Positions 35,200 through 47,254 of a DNA stretch of 64,000 nucleotides are shown piece after piece. Position numbers and translations under genes: made by a program. The notes under the pieces were generated by a model. It searched no databases, was not told the DNA's origin, and worked only from the letters and a program-made list of their open reading frames with translations. Source of the stretch: Rhizaria sp. SCN 62-66 (Eukaryota; Rhizaria, unplaced); assembly GCA_001724265.1 (NCBI GenBank), contig MEDY01000104.1, positions 1 to 64,000 of the forward strand, in the 5' to 3' direction. The first letter of the stretch is position 1. Each line of letters starts with the position of its first letter.

Positions 35200-37529
35200 T
35201 GGGCGGCAGGTGCCTCAGGGCCCCTCGTCCAACGCCGCCGCCGCCGCGACTGCGGGCGCCGCTCAGTTCAACAGCAGCCCGAACCACACCAGCGCCCACA
35301 ACAGCGCCGCTAACGGGGTGAGAAAGGTGCCGATGCTGCCGCAGTCCCGCTCGCACTCGCAGACGCACGCTGAGGGCGGGGGGCAAAAACACCCGCATCA
35401 CCCGCAGATGCTGCTGCAGCAACACCCGCATACGATGCAACAACAACAGCAACAACAGCAGCAGTCGCCGCAGCCGCATGTTCCTCGGTAGATGAATCAG
35501 CCCCATCTTACCCACCATGATAGCAACGACAGCAACGGCGGCGGCAATCACCACCACCACCACCACAACAACAGCAGCATCAACAACAGCATCAACGGGG
35601 GCAGTAACAGTTATATCATGTATCCTAGCATGGTTGGTTGCGCGAACGTGGGTCCTGTCGCCGCCCCTGTCCCGCCGCCGCTGCCTGCGACGCCTCCTGT
35701 CGCACACTCGTCCTCGGTCTCCGTCGCGTCGTGCGACCACGGACCCCCGGCCTCCTTACTATGCGCTGCCAACCCCGCTGACCAGGGCGCCACGACGATT
35801 CCCACTGCGGCGACTGGCAAGTCCCCCGTCGTTGAGTTCCTCTTGGCTGAGTCCGAGTGTATCAACGACAACGTCAACAGCTACGGTGACTTTGCCTCTT
35901 CGAATAGCTACAGTCAGAGCGCCGCCACTGCGTCGAAGCATTGCCACGCTGACGCCGCATGTGCCTGTGTTGAGAACACCGCTGCCCTCGATGCTAATAC
36001 TGCTGTTGCTGGCGTTGCGAATCGTGGTTTCGACGCGCAGTCAGACGCCTCCGGCGTTCAGATGGCCGCTCTGATGGGGCCGGGTGCAAGTGCTGACGAT
36101 CTCGACGAAGACGACTACGCCGCCCACAACTCCCGCTATCACAACAACAACAACAACAACAACACATTACACACTAACAGCGGTGTCGCTGGTGCTGTTG
36201 GCTGTGGAGACGCCTGCGCTTGCGGCTGCGAAAACTGCGAATTCGAAGGCGCGAACGCTCTCGCCGCGAGCGCCGATGCCGCCTCCACCGCCGCCGCTGC
36301 TGCTATGACCTGCGGCGGCGCTGTCACCGCAGCTCTTGGTGTTGGTCTTGGTGGCGGTGCGGGCGGCGTCAATGCGGCTGGCGGCACTGGCGCCTCTTCC
36401 GGACACCACAAGCGAGGGGGGTCATACTCTCTCGTTTCCATGTCGTCCGCTTCTACTCCGACAGCGGCTGCCGACGCTAAGTGCAACAGCCACGGTCACA
36501 GGGCGGGTGTAGACAGGAATGGTAACGTTGCGGCTGCTGTTGCTGACGCGATTGCGGCGCAAAACTACAATCTACGTGCGCTAGACCAGCAACAGCAAAT
36601 GCAGCAGCAACAGCAGCAGCTGCAGCTACAGGCGCCGAATGGGAGCATGCTGCCCCCTGCCCACCGCCACAGCTTCAGTCTAGTCTCTACCCACACCAGC
36701 AGCAGCAGCAGCAGCAGCGCTAATAACAACAACTTGAGCGCGAGTACGAATGCCGCAGCACAAGCTCTACTGCTCCAGGCTCAAGCTCATCTCCAACAAC
36801 AACACCAGCTGCAGCAGCAGTACTATGGTGTGGCTGGACAAAGCTCTCAGTCGCGCCCGCCGTCGCGTGTCCTGTCCCGTTCAGAGTCACCGTCAATGTA
36901 CAGTCTCACTCTGCAGCCGCCTTCTCACAGCCACAGTCACTCTCACGGTCAGATTCAGACGCAGACTCTGGCGCACGGTCAAGGTAACGCCCACGGCCAT
37001 TCTGCTGCTGCTGCTGCTGCTGCTGCTGCGGTATCATCCCCAGCCAACGGCAACTACAACTCCAACTACTACTACGCATTCTATGGAAATAACAGCCATA
37101 GCTACAATCAAGCTACTCCAGCTGCTCCTGCTGCTGCTACGGTTGACTCCTACGCTCATGTCAACGCTGCCAACGGTGGTATTGCTGGATCGAACAGCAC
37201 TGGTAGTGCTACGTCTGCGACCGCCGCTGCTGCGCATGTGGCCCCTGCTGCTGCGAGACTGACCTCGGCTTCGTCGCCCTCGTCGCCAGCCCTGGCGCCG
37301 GTGACCGCCCCCGCGCCCCACCGGTTCCCGCCGTCGTCGGCTCTGCCGTCGGGACTGATCCCGCTTGCGCTGCCGCCGGCGACGGCGGCGTCGTCCGCGC
37401 ACGGCCACGGCTACGGCCGATCCCCGTCTCCTTACTATCATCAACATCAGCAGCAACAACAGCAGCAGCAACAACAGCAGCAGCGTGGTTATGACGCGAT
37501 GGGCTCCTCGCGTCCCCAATCTCGCCAAC

Positions 37530-37560
<31 letters not shown>

Positions 37561-40500
37561 GTTGGTGATGCTCTCGCGCCCGCACTCGCGCGCGCACTCA
37601 CAGGCTGACGGCTCCTTCGCAATCCCCCAGCAGCAGCAGCAGCAGCAGCAGCAAGGTTCCCCTCAATCTTCGCTCGTGCAGCCGTAGCCTCTGTCGCAGA
37701 CGCCGTCGCACGTTGTATTGGCGCCGTTTCCCATGCGCGCACAGTCATTGTTGGGCGCACCTCCTGGTGGTTTCGCCGCCGCGCTGCATGCGGGGCTAGC
37801 GGAACACGTGGAACTCGTGAGTGTGCGTGCTCATAGCGCCAATCCTAACAGCAGCAGCAGCACCGGTGCGAGCGCGAGTAACGAGTGTGGCGCTGCGAAC
37901 GGTGATGCTGCTGATGGCAGCTGCGCGACTGACGAGTCGAAGTCGCCCCTTGAGAGCGTGACTGATGAGGCCGTCGATAAGGTCGCAAGCACTGCAGCCG
38001 CTGCAACTGAGGTGATCATCGCAGCGGCTGCGAGCGCGGCGACGGCGCCACTAGCATCGCTGCTACAACAACTCTCGTCCCCTGTTGCCTCCGCCCCTGC
38101 TGCTGCTAACAATGCTCTCGAGTCTCATAGCAACACGGTCACATCCGCTGCTGTTGCTGCTGCTCAGACTGACGCTGCTGTCGCGGCTGCTAAAAGCGAC
38201 GCCGAGTTTGAGAGCCACGCTCGCACCGCTGTTCTGGGCTGGCTTAACGACTCTGCACGCGCTGTCTTCACCTCGAGTCCAAGTACCTCTGGTGTAAGTA
38301 ACTCTGGTCTAAGTGCCCCCTTAGACGCGATGGCGACCGTGTTCGGCTCTGCGACAACAGGACTCGCTGGCCCAGGTGCTGATTTAGATGTGCTAATCAC
38401 ACTGCCTTACCCGAATACCGCCACGCCCAACAGCAGCAGCGGCAGTGTTGGTGACAGTCAGAGCCGCAATAGCATCCGCAGCCAGCAGAAGCGTCTGCAG
38501 CAGCTGCAACAGCACCAGGTTCCTCTCGTCACTGGCTCGGAGTCTGAATCTGAATCTGAATCACAGTCACTGTCTGGCTCTGAATCTGACTCTGAACACG
38601 TGTCAACCGACATTAACTCAGAGTCAGCGTCTGCTCCCAGTCAAAATCACTGTGCAAGCAGTGCAAGCGGCGGTTTCACTCGCCAGTCCTCGCTGTCGCG
38701 CCAGTGGCTGCGACTGGCCCGTGTGCAGGCGCGCGCTATTGCCAAGGCCCACACTGCGATCACGTCGCACACACACGCTCTATCCCTCTCCCAGTCGCAG
38801 TTACTCTCGCAAGCACAGCCGCATACTCGGCAGTCAAATGACTCGCCGGCGCATACCCACCACCACCACCACCACCAGCAGCAGCAGCGTCGGTTTGGCG
38901 GTTCTGGCCGTGAACGCGCTGCATTGGCCTCACTAACGCGCGTCATCACCGCTGCCGCTGCCTCGGCTGCTGCGGTGGACGCAAGCGCATCTGCCGCCTC
39001 TGCCAAGTTCGCTGGCCCCGGCTTCGCTGCCTCGGCCGCGGCGGCTGAAGACGCTTTGGCCGCCGCCGAAGCCACCGTCGCGGCAGCAACCGCCCCCGCT
39101 CAGCCGCAGCCGCAACAACAACAGCAGAGCAACACTGCTGCGAGTACTGCTGCTGTTAGCGCTGCTGCTGCTGCTGCTGCTGCTGTTGCGGGTGTGCGTG
39201 CAAGTGCTGCTGCTGCGGGGGTGACCGTGAGCGGTGTCAAGGTGCTCCCGCTAGCCCGCGTTCCCGTCCTCAAGCTCGAACTCACAGTTACCTTGCCAGT
39301 CAACAATAACAATGCGAACGACGACAACGTTGATGCTCATGCTGTTGCTGTTACGAAGGAGGTTATGTGTGATATTTCGTTTGCACACGCTCTGCCCCCG
39401 CTGCTCAGCCGACGCCGCCATCGCCCGCAGTCACCGCTCACCTCACAGCCACAGACACAGACGCGCACGCTGCCGGTGTGGTCGTGGCAAGCGGCCGAGT
39501 GCGGCGACTCTCCTCGCACTGGCAGCGCCGCGAATGCTGTCGACGCGGACGTTGACACTGCGGATACCGCGCACCCGCCCCCATCTAAGGGGCCCCTCGC
39601 CCGGTTTAAGGACCACTCAGCCATGTCTAAGGGGGGCCGGATGCGTGATCTCGGTGATATGGACTCTGACCCTTTGTTGGCCGCTGCCCTGATGGCGCTA
39701 CCGTGCTTCCCCGCTATCGTGCTCGCCTACAGCCGCTCGTTGACTCCCTCAGGTGCGGCTGTCGCGAAGCAAGCAAGGGCGCTGGCATCGTCTTGCTCCA
39801 GCAGCGCGTGTGCTAATGTGACTCGCTCCAGTGCAGCTGCTACTGAAACGGCTGCTGCTGAAATGGCTGTGGAGTGGCCTGCTGTGCTGGCCCGCCCCGC
39901 CGCGTTGCTCTCTGCCCTCCCCTGCAGCTGCAGCGACAACCCCCAGTCTTCTCTCTCACAGTTACTCCCGCAACCGCAGTCGCAGCAAGTTGTGCGATCT
40001 CAGCGCATGTCGGCGTTATCCGAGACCTTGCCCCTCTCCGCACGCGCACTGCTCCGCGCTCTCCGCAGCGCAGGCCGCAGCGGCCACCACGGTGCCGCCG
40101 CGGCGGGCGTCACGCGCGCTCTCCTGCGGCTGCTGCCGGCGCTGCGGCCGCTGACTGCGCTGTTCAAGGCGCTGCTCGCCTCGGCGCGGCTTAACATCGC
40201 AGCGATGGGCGGCTTGACTTCGTACACGGCCGTCGTTCTCTGCGCGGCGTTCCTCCTCCGGCGCAACTATTACAATAACAACGACGACAACACTGATGCT
40301 GATGCCGAAGCTGATGCTGACGATGTGGGAGTGTTGTTTGTGGAGTTTTTGTACTTTTACGGCCACTGCTTCGATCCCCGCAGCACTGGCGTTGCGCTGC
40401 AAGTGCCTGGCGCCTTCTACCCACTCTCTTACACAGCAGCTCAACCCACGCAACCCCAGCCTCAGCCGCAGGCGCAGGCGCAGCTGCCGCAGCAGCTGCG

Positions 40501-40801
40501 CTGTGGGGGTGGCACTCCGTCACCTTCGCAGTCCCCTGCTCCCGGCGGCGAAACTACCTCGACTACCGCTACGAGCAAACAACAACAGCAGCAGCTTCAG
40601 CAGCAGCAGTCTAGTTTGCCGCAGTACTTGCGTCTGGCTCTCGTGGTCCACGACCCCGTGTTCGGTGCGCAAGTCACGTCGCACGCGGTGCACGCATTCC
40701 CACGCGTCCAGGCCGCCTGCCGCGCCGCGCTCGCTGCGCTGCTGCAGCAGCCGCCTCCGGTCAGCGGAGCGCCAACGCAAACGCACCCGCAGCAGCAGTA
40801 A
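24536..40801 (+). CDS. Giant protein: membrane helix, MORN-like repeats and C-terminal TENT4/Trf4-type poly(A) polymerase domain; two in-frame TAG
   Basis: From ATG 24536 one frame runs 5,421 codons to tandem TAA at 40799, provided TAG is read. A hydrophobic helix lies at about residues 148-170 (LYLTVATSVLAAVLAAAAYA, then RRRR). MORN-like units follow at about 370-400 (GWGRLNFPDGSIYAGPF, HGRFHGRGALAY) and 560-610. About 3,900 residues of Gln/Asn/Ser/Ala/His low complexity come next. The last 1,050 residues carry a non-canonical poly(A) polymerase core: FGSATTGLAGPGADLDVL (about 4602, two catalytic Asp), CDISF (about 4944, third Asp), LNIAAMGGLTSY (about 5219) and VGVLFVEFLYFYGHCFD (about 5265), in TENT4/Trf4 order with a large insert between the Asp motifs. 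TAG codons are 3652 and 4384. The MORN-TENT4 fusion is unprecedented to my knowledge. Undetected introns or separate genes remain possible. Confidence 0.75.
26140..26190 (+). repeat. Minirepeat YAAGTACCTCTGGT, copy 1 (in frame, STSGV units)
   Basis: Three to four tandem 15-bp units of the GTAAGTACCTCTGGT type encode repeated Val-Ser-Thr-Ser-Gly. Related arrays occur at 38279, 57596 and 48139. Confidence 0.8.
30979..31026 (+). repeat. Poly-Gln tract in the giant gene
   Basis: A CAG run followed by a CAA run encodes an uninterrupted Gln stretch. Many shorter Gln runs continue to about 32680. Confidence 0.9.
33661..33712 (+). repeat. His-Gly repeat (HGHSHGHGHG type)
   Basis: Alternating CAC/CAT and GGT/GGC codons give a His-Gly dipeptide run in the giant gene. 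Similar HGHS segments occur in several other proteins of the window. Confidence 0.85.
35489..35491 (+). other. In-frame TAG (codon 3652 of the giant gene)
   Basis: It lies between VPR and MNQPHLTHH. Coding-type composition and frame continue without any AT-rich spacer. Confidence 0.75.
37685..37687 (+). other. In-frame TAG (codon 4384 of the giant gene)
   Basis: It lies between SSLVQP and PLSQTP. The nucleotidyltransferase core begins about 200 codons downstream in the same frame. Confidence 0.75.
38279..38316 (+). repeat. Minirepeat YAAGTACCTCTGGT, copy 2
   Basis: CAAGTACCTCTGGTGTAAGT and a degenerate following unit encode Ser-Thr-Ser-Gly-Val-Ser-Asn-Ser-Gly, just before the FGS motif of the polymerase domain. 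Confidence 0.8.
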
Positions 40802-42239
40802 AAGCAGCAGTAAGCAAGTAAGGCAGCAACAGTGACAACAGCAACGAGGAATCGGAACGCGGTTTTGAGGTTGTAAAGATGTGTGAGATAATATCAGCAT
40901 CTCTTATGCGCGACAATCAGTAACAGAGCTTGTTAAGGCGCTCTTGTTGTCGCCGCCAGTGAGCTCTGTTGTCTCCACATCTTGTCAAGCTGCTGTTGTT
41001 GTTGCTTTTGCTCTGCTGCCACATAATACGTTTATATATCTCTCTTTTCTTTTTTTCTTTCTTTTTGTAATGTCTGTGTCATTGGGACGCGTCATTCGGT
41101 GCTTTTTCTTCTTTTTTTCTCATCATATCGATGTTTTGTTTCTTTAACATCCAAATAACAAACCAAGCAAAGCAGTCAGTCTGCTTATGGTTGTTTGTTA
41201 ACAACTCTCTCTCATTTCGTAATCACTTTGTCTGACCCTCACTCTCTCTTGATCTCTCTCATACCTCGCATCGCTCGATTCTTTAAATTTTATTTGTTTT
41301 GTGTTGTAAACTGTTCTTCATAATGTCATGCTTTCCTGTCTGTGCTTGTGATGTTATTTGTACATTGCAGCCGTCGCAAAAGAAGCAATAGCTCTCTGTT
41401 GTGTGTGTGTCTTTTGTCGTGTTAATTCGCCGTGTGCTGTTTATGTTTTCCGCTCAATATTCTACGTGTGTGTTGTTTGCGTTGTGGACTGTGTAGTGTG
41501 GCTGTGGCGATGAGAGGAATGTTGAAGCGCAGAAGCTCATGTCTCCTTTAAACTGCCTTGTTTAACGCTCTCGGTCTCTTCCGTTGTGTTTGATTGCATT
41601 GCACTCTTTGTGTAACAACGAAACAACTTACCAGTGCAACCGCACTCGTTTTCTCTTTTTGAGCACCTCAACATAACACACTCGCGAATGTCACTTTCTG
41701 TGTTCCTTTTTGCACTACATCAACAGCTCTCTTACTCCTTTCTTTGCTCCGGTTATCGTAAGCACTCGCTCAGAATAGCTTGTCATAGTCTATGAATACA
41801 CTGTCTTCTTAAGAGTCATCATGCTGAGATACATTTGATATAGCTATATCGGTATATTCGTGGCTAGTGTATTATATTATCTTATATTTACTTTTGTAAT
41901 TTCTTTGTTTTGTTTTTCGATTGTTTTAGTGCGCACACTTGTGTCTCTCTTTGTCGCAAAAGCAAAGAGACGTTGTGATGCGTGCCTTGTTCTTATCTTA
42001 CGACGTAAAATGACGAACGAAAGAAACTCACTACGACTATAATACAGGGGTGTAAAACTATTGTAACTCATCATTTTTCTTTCACGACGACGACGTCAAC
42101 TGTGCTGGCTAACGTCTAATACATCAATCGAACTCATCCTCGCATACATACAAGCTTAAGCTTCGACGCAGCTTCTGTGATTCGATAGACACAGAGCTAA
42201 TATTGAACTAGGTTAAGTACGGACGTTGCATTTCATAAT
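40802..42239. other. Convergent AT-rich spacer
   Basis: 1.44 kb between the 3' ends of the giant gene (+) and tubulin cofactor B (-). It is T- and CT-rich on the plus strand from about 41030 to 41760. No gene is recognised. Confidence 0.5.
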
Positions 42240-43441
42240 TTAGAGCTCCTCGTCAATATTCTCCTCCTCAGCCGCAGCGTGGCCGCCGCAGCAGCCGTGG
42301 CCGTGAGCTGCAGAGTGACCGTGAGCGGCCGTCTCCTCACCCTCATCATCATCAGAGGCAAACGGATCACGCTCAGGGAAATCCCCCACCGTCACAAACT
42401 GCGGCGCGACGAAGCTTCCGTAGTTCCTGCCAGCGTCGAAATACCGGACGCCCTTCGCAGAGCCGTCGTTGCGGCCGACGGGCTCATCGAACTTGACGCC
42501 GATGAACACCTGGGGCAGGTCGACGCTGCCGTCGAGGTTCGTGATCGGCTTGCGGTCGGTGTGGCCGATATACGCGACAACACCGCGGCGCGCGCCCGGG
42601 TGCACCTCGCAGCGCTGGCCGACCTCAAACCGCTTCTGGACGTCCTCGAGGCGCTCCATGGGGCCGCGTGCGGCGCGACGGGCCTGTGCGGCCTCGCGCT
42701 CCTTGCGCACCCACGGCGCGACCCAGTTCGGGTCCTTGGCCAGCTGCTCGGCCTTGAACTTGCGGTAGGTGTTAGGCAGCTTGTCGTAGTCCTCGTCCGA
42801 CATGCGGTAGCGCTCTACCTGGGAGACGTCGTCCAGCCCGCCGTTGCGCGCGAACGAGTCCGGGTCGTGGTCGATCACTTCGAGGACCTCGTGGTTGTTG
42901 GGACCGTACATGCCGAGCTTGGTGCCGTCCTCGAGGGTGACGCCGTGGAGGACGAGTTGCATAAACTCGGGCTTGGTGCCAGTGTGCGAGTAGACGCGGA
43001 ACTTGACGTCCTCGATGTCCGTGTCCACGTGGAACTGGATCTCAGCAAAGTTGCGCTGTATACCCATATCGAACAAATCATGTGAAGTAACATAGTGCGG
43101 GGATAGATGCATATGTGGAGGTTTAGGAGGTGAGAGTGGGTGGGAATGGGGATGCGACGTGGAGGGAACTGTTCGAGAAGTAACCGCCTCGGATTGTGCC
43201 ATACAAGGCACAAATGATCGTCAACAAGAGATATAACCGCGGATCGGTACATAAAATACTAATATACGGTCATATACGAAATTAATCACTCTGAGAAAGA
43301 GTTTAAAGCGTATGGGCGCGGGGTGTCGAGACGTACGCTGGTGAGGTTGTGCTTGAGGTCGAGAATGACGTATCCGTCCATCGTCTTGCGCTTTCCGTCC
43401 TCGACGTACTCGCGCAAATCAGTCTTCGTCATAGCGGCCAT
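42240..43441 (-). CDS. TBCB: Tubulin-folding cofactor B (UBL + CAP-Gly), 2 exons
   Basis: This cofactor binds alpha-tubulin and works with TBCE in tubulin heterodimer folding and disassembly. Exons 43441-43337 and 43055-42240 encode 306 residues ending in TAA. The ubiquitin-like domain spans the intron (YVILDLKHNLTS|RNFAEI, then FMQLVLHG). The TBCB linker follows (DVSQVERYRMSDEDYDKLP), then the CAP-Gly domain (GQRCEVHPGARRGVVAYIG, FIGVKFDEPVGRNDGS, with Arg replacing the usual Lys in GKNDG) and VTVGDFPERD. Instead of ending soon after, as in animals, it adds an acidic His/Cys-rich tail (HGHSAAHGHGCCGGHAA) that could bind metal. The start ATG 43441 gives a complete UBL. It is divergent from the DDX52 gene. 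Confidence 0.92.
43056..43336 (-). other. Intron of TBCB (281 nt)
   Basis: The donor is AGC|GTACGT and the acceptor is ATACAG|CGC. The phase is 0, and splicing completes the ubiquitin-like domain. Confidence 0.9.
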
Positions 43442-43861
43442 GCTGTAAGCTGTCTGAAAAAGCGGGCAAGTAGTGCTTGCGTGCTGTCTTCGCACCGCAG
43501 CCACTAATAATAAACTCGTCCTCACTCTGCCCCTCGTTCAAACCTTGCCCAACGGTTTCTGCAGTGGCGCCTTTTTCGCGAACCATCGTCCTTGTCCGAC
43601 CAACTCGACTGACCGCTCTCGACTGGTTCCGTCCCGCAGATTGAGGCTCATGCATCCTAATATCCGTTGAATAGCACAAAATTTGTTTATGGCTTATATT
43701 TAAAACGTAAATGACTCATTTTTTTATTTATACTTTGTTTTGCTCTCCCTTCGCCATCCTCCTTCCTAGCTCTCGAAGCACCACCACTAGCCCGCGCTCT
43801 CTCCCCTCCCAGAGCCCGCTCGCTCCCCGCTCTCCAGCGCAGCTTTCCTCTTCAGCGCCGC
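43442..43861. promoter_or_regulatory. Divergent intergenic region, TBCB / DDX52
   Basis: A 420-bp bidirectional promoter region. It contains TTTTTCGCGAACC at about 43570; a similar TTTTTTGCGAACC occurs in the ARP1/MED14 divergent region. Confidence 0.5.
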
Positions 43862-45777
43862 ATGTCCGACTTCCTGAAGATGGTCAAGGCGTCCGCGCGC
43901 TTTGCCAAGCCCGCGGCGGCGCCCGTGGCGGCCACCGCGATCGCTGATGGCTCTGCCGCCTGGTCCCGGTCGGAAACGGCGAAGCTTCAGTCCCGTATCA
44001 AGACTCTTAAGGACGTCGAAACCAAGTCCAAGGTCGATTTCTTCGGACAGAACAAGACTGCGACGCCGCAGCAACAGTCTGCCAACAGCAAGGCTAAGGC
44101 TGATCCCAACAACGTCCTCGGCATTCCTGACTCTGACGAAGATGAAGACGACGACGATGATGATGAGGACTTTGATGAGGATGACGATGGCGATGTCGTA
44201 CGCGTTTCCACCAAGCGCTCCAAGATGTCCGGGTCCTCCTCTGCATCTGCGTCCGCTGAGACTGCCCTCTTGGCCGCCGCCCCTGCCCTGTCCCTGAAGC
44301 AGCTCATGGCTAAACACAGCATCTACGTCACCGGCTCCGACGTGCCCCCTCTCGTCGAGTCTTTCTCCGCCATGGAGCGGCGACTCAACATCCCCCGCCA
44401 CTTTTTGACGAATCTGGTTGCGCCCCTTGACTGCGGCGGCTTCGGCTTCACAGCCCCCACCCCAGTCCAGATGCAGACTGTGCCGGCGCTGCTGGCCCGG
44501 CGTGAAGTCCTCTCGTTCGCGCCCACGGGCTCCGGCAAGACTGTGGCGTTCGCGCTGCCGCTGCTCGCGCTGTTAGATAAGCCGCCTGCGAGGCACGAGC
44601 TCGAAGGGACCCGTTGGCGCCGGTCCGCGAAGGACGACGAAGCCTCGCTCACTCCTAAGACCAAAGCTGCAGCTGGAAACACCGCAACGGGCCTCTCTCT
44701 CATGGAAGACTCCTCCGACTCTGACCCTGATAGCAACGCTCATGATGACGATGATGACGATGATGAGAGTGAAGGTCAGACCTCTAAGTGTAAGGCTAGC
44801 AAGTCTGTTAAGACTATTCTCGCGACTGCGGCCGAGTTTTCTGGCCCCGACGGCGCCGCCGCCGCCCGCCGCCGCCTCGTCCGCGCCCTCACCGTCGCCG
44901 AGCGCTGGCAGGCTCGTCAAACTGCCGCCTCCCGCCGCCGCTGTGTCGCCGGCGGCGCGCGCCGCTCGGTGATGCCGTTCCGCGGCGTGGTCCTGGCCCC
45001 GACCCGCGAGCTGGTGGCTCAGATCGCGCGCGTGGTCCAGCGACTCGCCCGGGGCGCGCCGCGGCCGTGGCGCGTGGTCGAGCTGAGCACGACGGTGGAG
45101 GCGTCGCTGAAGCACCACGCGGCGGCGGCGGCGGACGCGAAGGTGGCGGAAGCGCTGGCGACCGCCAAGGCCCTCCTCTCGTCCCTCTCTGGCTCGAACT
45201 CGGACTCAGGCTCTGTCGCTCCTCGCGCTGGCGCTGGCGCTGGCGAGAGTAGTAAGAAGGACAAGAAGGACAAGAAGGGGAAAGCTGACACTGCTAAGAA
45301 TGCGGCTGCGACCGAGACCGCGACTGCGGTGGCTTTGACAGCGGCCGAGCTGGCGGCGGCGGTGGCGGCAGCTGACGCCGCGGCCGGCCTTGCCGACGCC
45401 GCCGCCGACGCCGACGGCTACCCTGCTTTGCCGCATGTCCTGGAATTCGCGGAGTTTGACGACGAGGTTGCGACCGAGGCCGCGGCGCGTATCAAGGCAG
45501 CCCGGAAGGCCGCGGTGAAGCAGCGGAAGGCTGAGAAGGCTGCCAAGAAGGCGCAGCGCAAGGGCACGGGCACTGACGCTGCTGGGGCTGGTGGTGATGA
45601 GGTCTCTGGTGAGAGTGACAGTGACGAAGAGGACGGCGAAGAGTCTGCCCTCTCCGACTCTGGCGACGACGGCAACAACGACGACGACGACGACGATGAC
45701 GCCAATGCTGATCCTGACTATGTGATGCGCCGTAAGCTCCTCACGCCCTCTGTCCTCCGCTCCATTTACACCGGCAA

Positions 45778-45857
<80 letters not shown>

Positions 45858-47254
45858 GCCACGGTCATAGTCACAGTGCGATCGCTGTGCGTAGTGACGC
45901 CGACGACGGCGCCTGCTTCGGCATCCGCCAAATCGTCGTCGCGACCCCCATGCGCTTGTTGCAAGCGCTCCAAGACACACACAGCGACCTCGCGCTCTGC
46001 CACGTCATCGTCTTCGACGAAGCAGACCGCCTGTTCGACATGGGCTTCCAAGAGCAGATGGCCCTGCTGCTGCGGCGCTGCTACAACCCCCGCGCGCTCC
46101 GCGTCCTTTGCTCCGCCACGCTGACCGCTGGCGTCGAAGCTCTGGCCCGGACCACGCTGCGTGACCCTGTCCGCGTCGTCGTCGGCGGCCGCAATGTCGC
46201 CCAGGCGCTCGTCACGCAAAAGCTAGTCTACGTGGGCAACCAGGACGGCAAGGACTTGGAGCTGCAGCGCATGATGCGTGAGGGGCTCAACGTACCGATG
46301 CTTATCTTCGTCCAGTCCAAGGAGCGCGCGGCCCAGCTGTTTGACGAACTGCGCCCGCTGCCGGTCCGCGCCGGCGCCATCCACGCAGACATGAGCCAGG
46401 GCGCGCGGCAGCAGGTGATGGACCGCTTCCGCGCAGGCAAGGTCTGGGTGCTTGTTTGCACTGACCTGCTCGCGCGAGGCATCGACTTCAAGCACGTCAA
46501 CTGCGTCGTTAACTACGACTTCCCCCAATCAACTGCGAGCTACATCCACCGTATCGGCCGCACCGGCCGCGCGGGCCGTCCAGGCGAAGCCATCACGTTC
46601 GTGACTGAGGAGGACCGCACGCTGCTGCGCCACATCGCTCACATCGTGCACGACTCGACGGTGGCGCAGAGCGTGGGTAAGTACGGCCGTGGGCAAGAGT
46701 ACGAGTCTCACATTCCGCAGTGGATGCTAGACCTGCCGCGGGCGTCGTCGCGCGCCGTCGCCTGGTTGGCCGAGAACGCGCCGGCCCGTGAGGACATCAA
46801 CACGGACGGCAAGAAGAAGCGCCGGGAGCGCAAGGATCACAAGAGGTCGGCGGCGGCGGCGGACGCGGCGGGCGCTGAGAGGCGACAAAACGCGTGGCTT
46901 GCGAAGAAGGGCTTCGACAAGTCCTCACACGCGTCCTCTGAGTCTGCGCCCTACAGCAACACCCACGGCAAGAGCGGCTACAACGGCAACGCGAGCAGGA
47001 ACGGCAAGGGCGGTGGCAGCTTCGGCAAGGAGGGCAAGAGTGGCGGCGGCGGCAACGGCAAGCGGTCTGGGGCCAACGCCGCGACGGTGGGCTCGTCTGG
47101 CCGCCGCGGCGTGCGCGTGCTGTCGCGCGGCGAGTCGGGCCGTGTCAAGACCGCGTTCGGCGTCAAGAAGGAGCGCAGTCCTGAGGAGCTCAAGCGGCTG
47201 AGGAAGAAGAAGGAGGACGGTATGCGCCGCCGCCGCAACTTGGAAGAGCAGTGA
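43862..47254 (+). CDS. DDX52: DEAD-box RNA helicase DDX52 / Rok1
   Basis: This ATP-dependent RNA helicase acts in the nucleolus in 18S rRNA/40S maturation by family role. A single exon of 1,130 residues ends at TGA. The N-terminal KHSIYVTGSDVPPLVESF and ALDCGGFGF-type Q-motif region (PTPVQMQ, about 197) match the Rok1/DDX52 subfamily. The helicase motifs follow: I APTGSGKT (220), Ia APTREL, Ib VATPMR, II DEAD (719-722), III SAT (about 750), then IV-VI ending HRIGRTGRAGR (about 896). Compared with yeast or human (about 560-600 residues) it is nearly twice as long. The extra length comes from acidic, Ala/Lys-rich and 26-Asn inserts between motifs I and Ib, in the RecA1 domain. The C-terminal tail is Lys/Gly-rich. 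The motifs look intact, so it should be active. Confidence 0.93.
45779..45856 (+). repeat. (AAC)26 poly-Asn tract inside DDX52
   Basis: Twenty-six consecutive AAC codons encode residues 640-665, followed by SHGHSHS. It is a surface insert in RecA domain 1, probably prone to length change. Confidence 0.95.

Noticed and set aside
24536-40801. Three separate genes divided at TAG 35489 and TAG 37685
   Set aside because: All three parts are in one frame with no AT-rich spacer between them, unlike every other gene boundary in the window, and TAG ends no other gene here.
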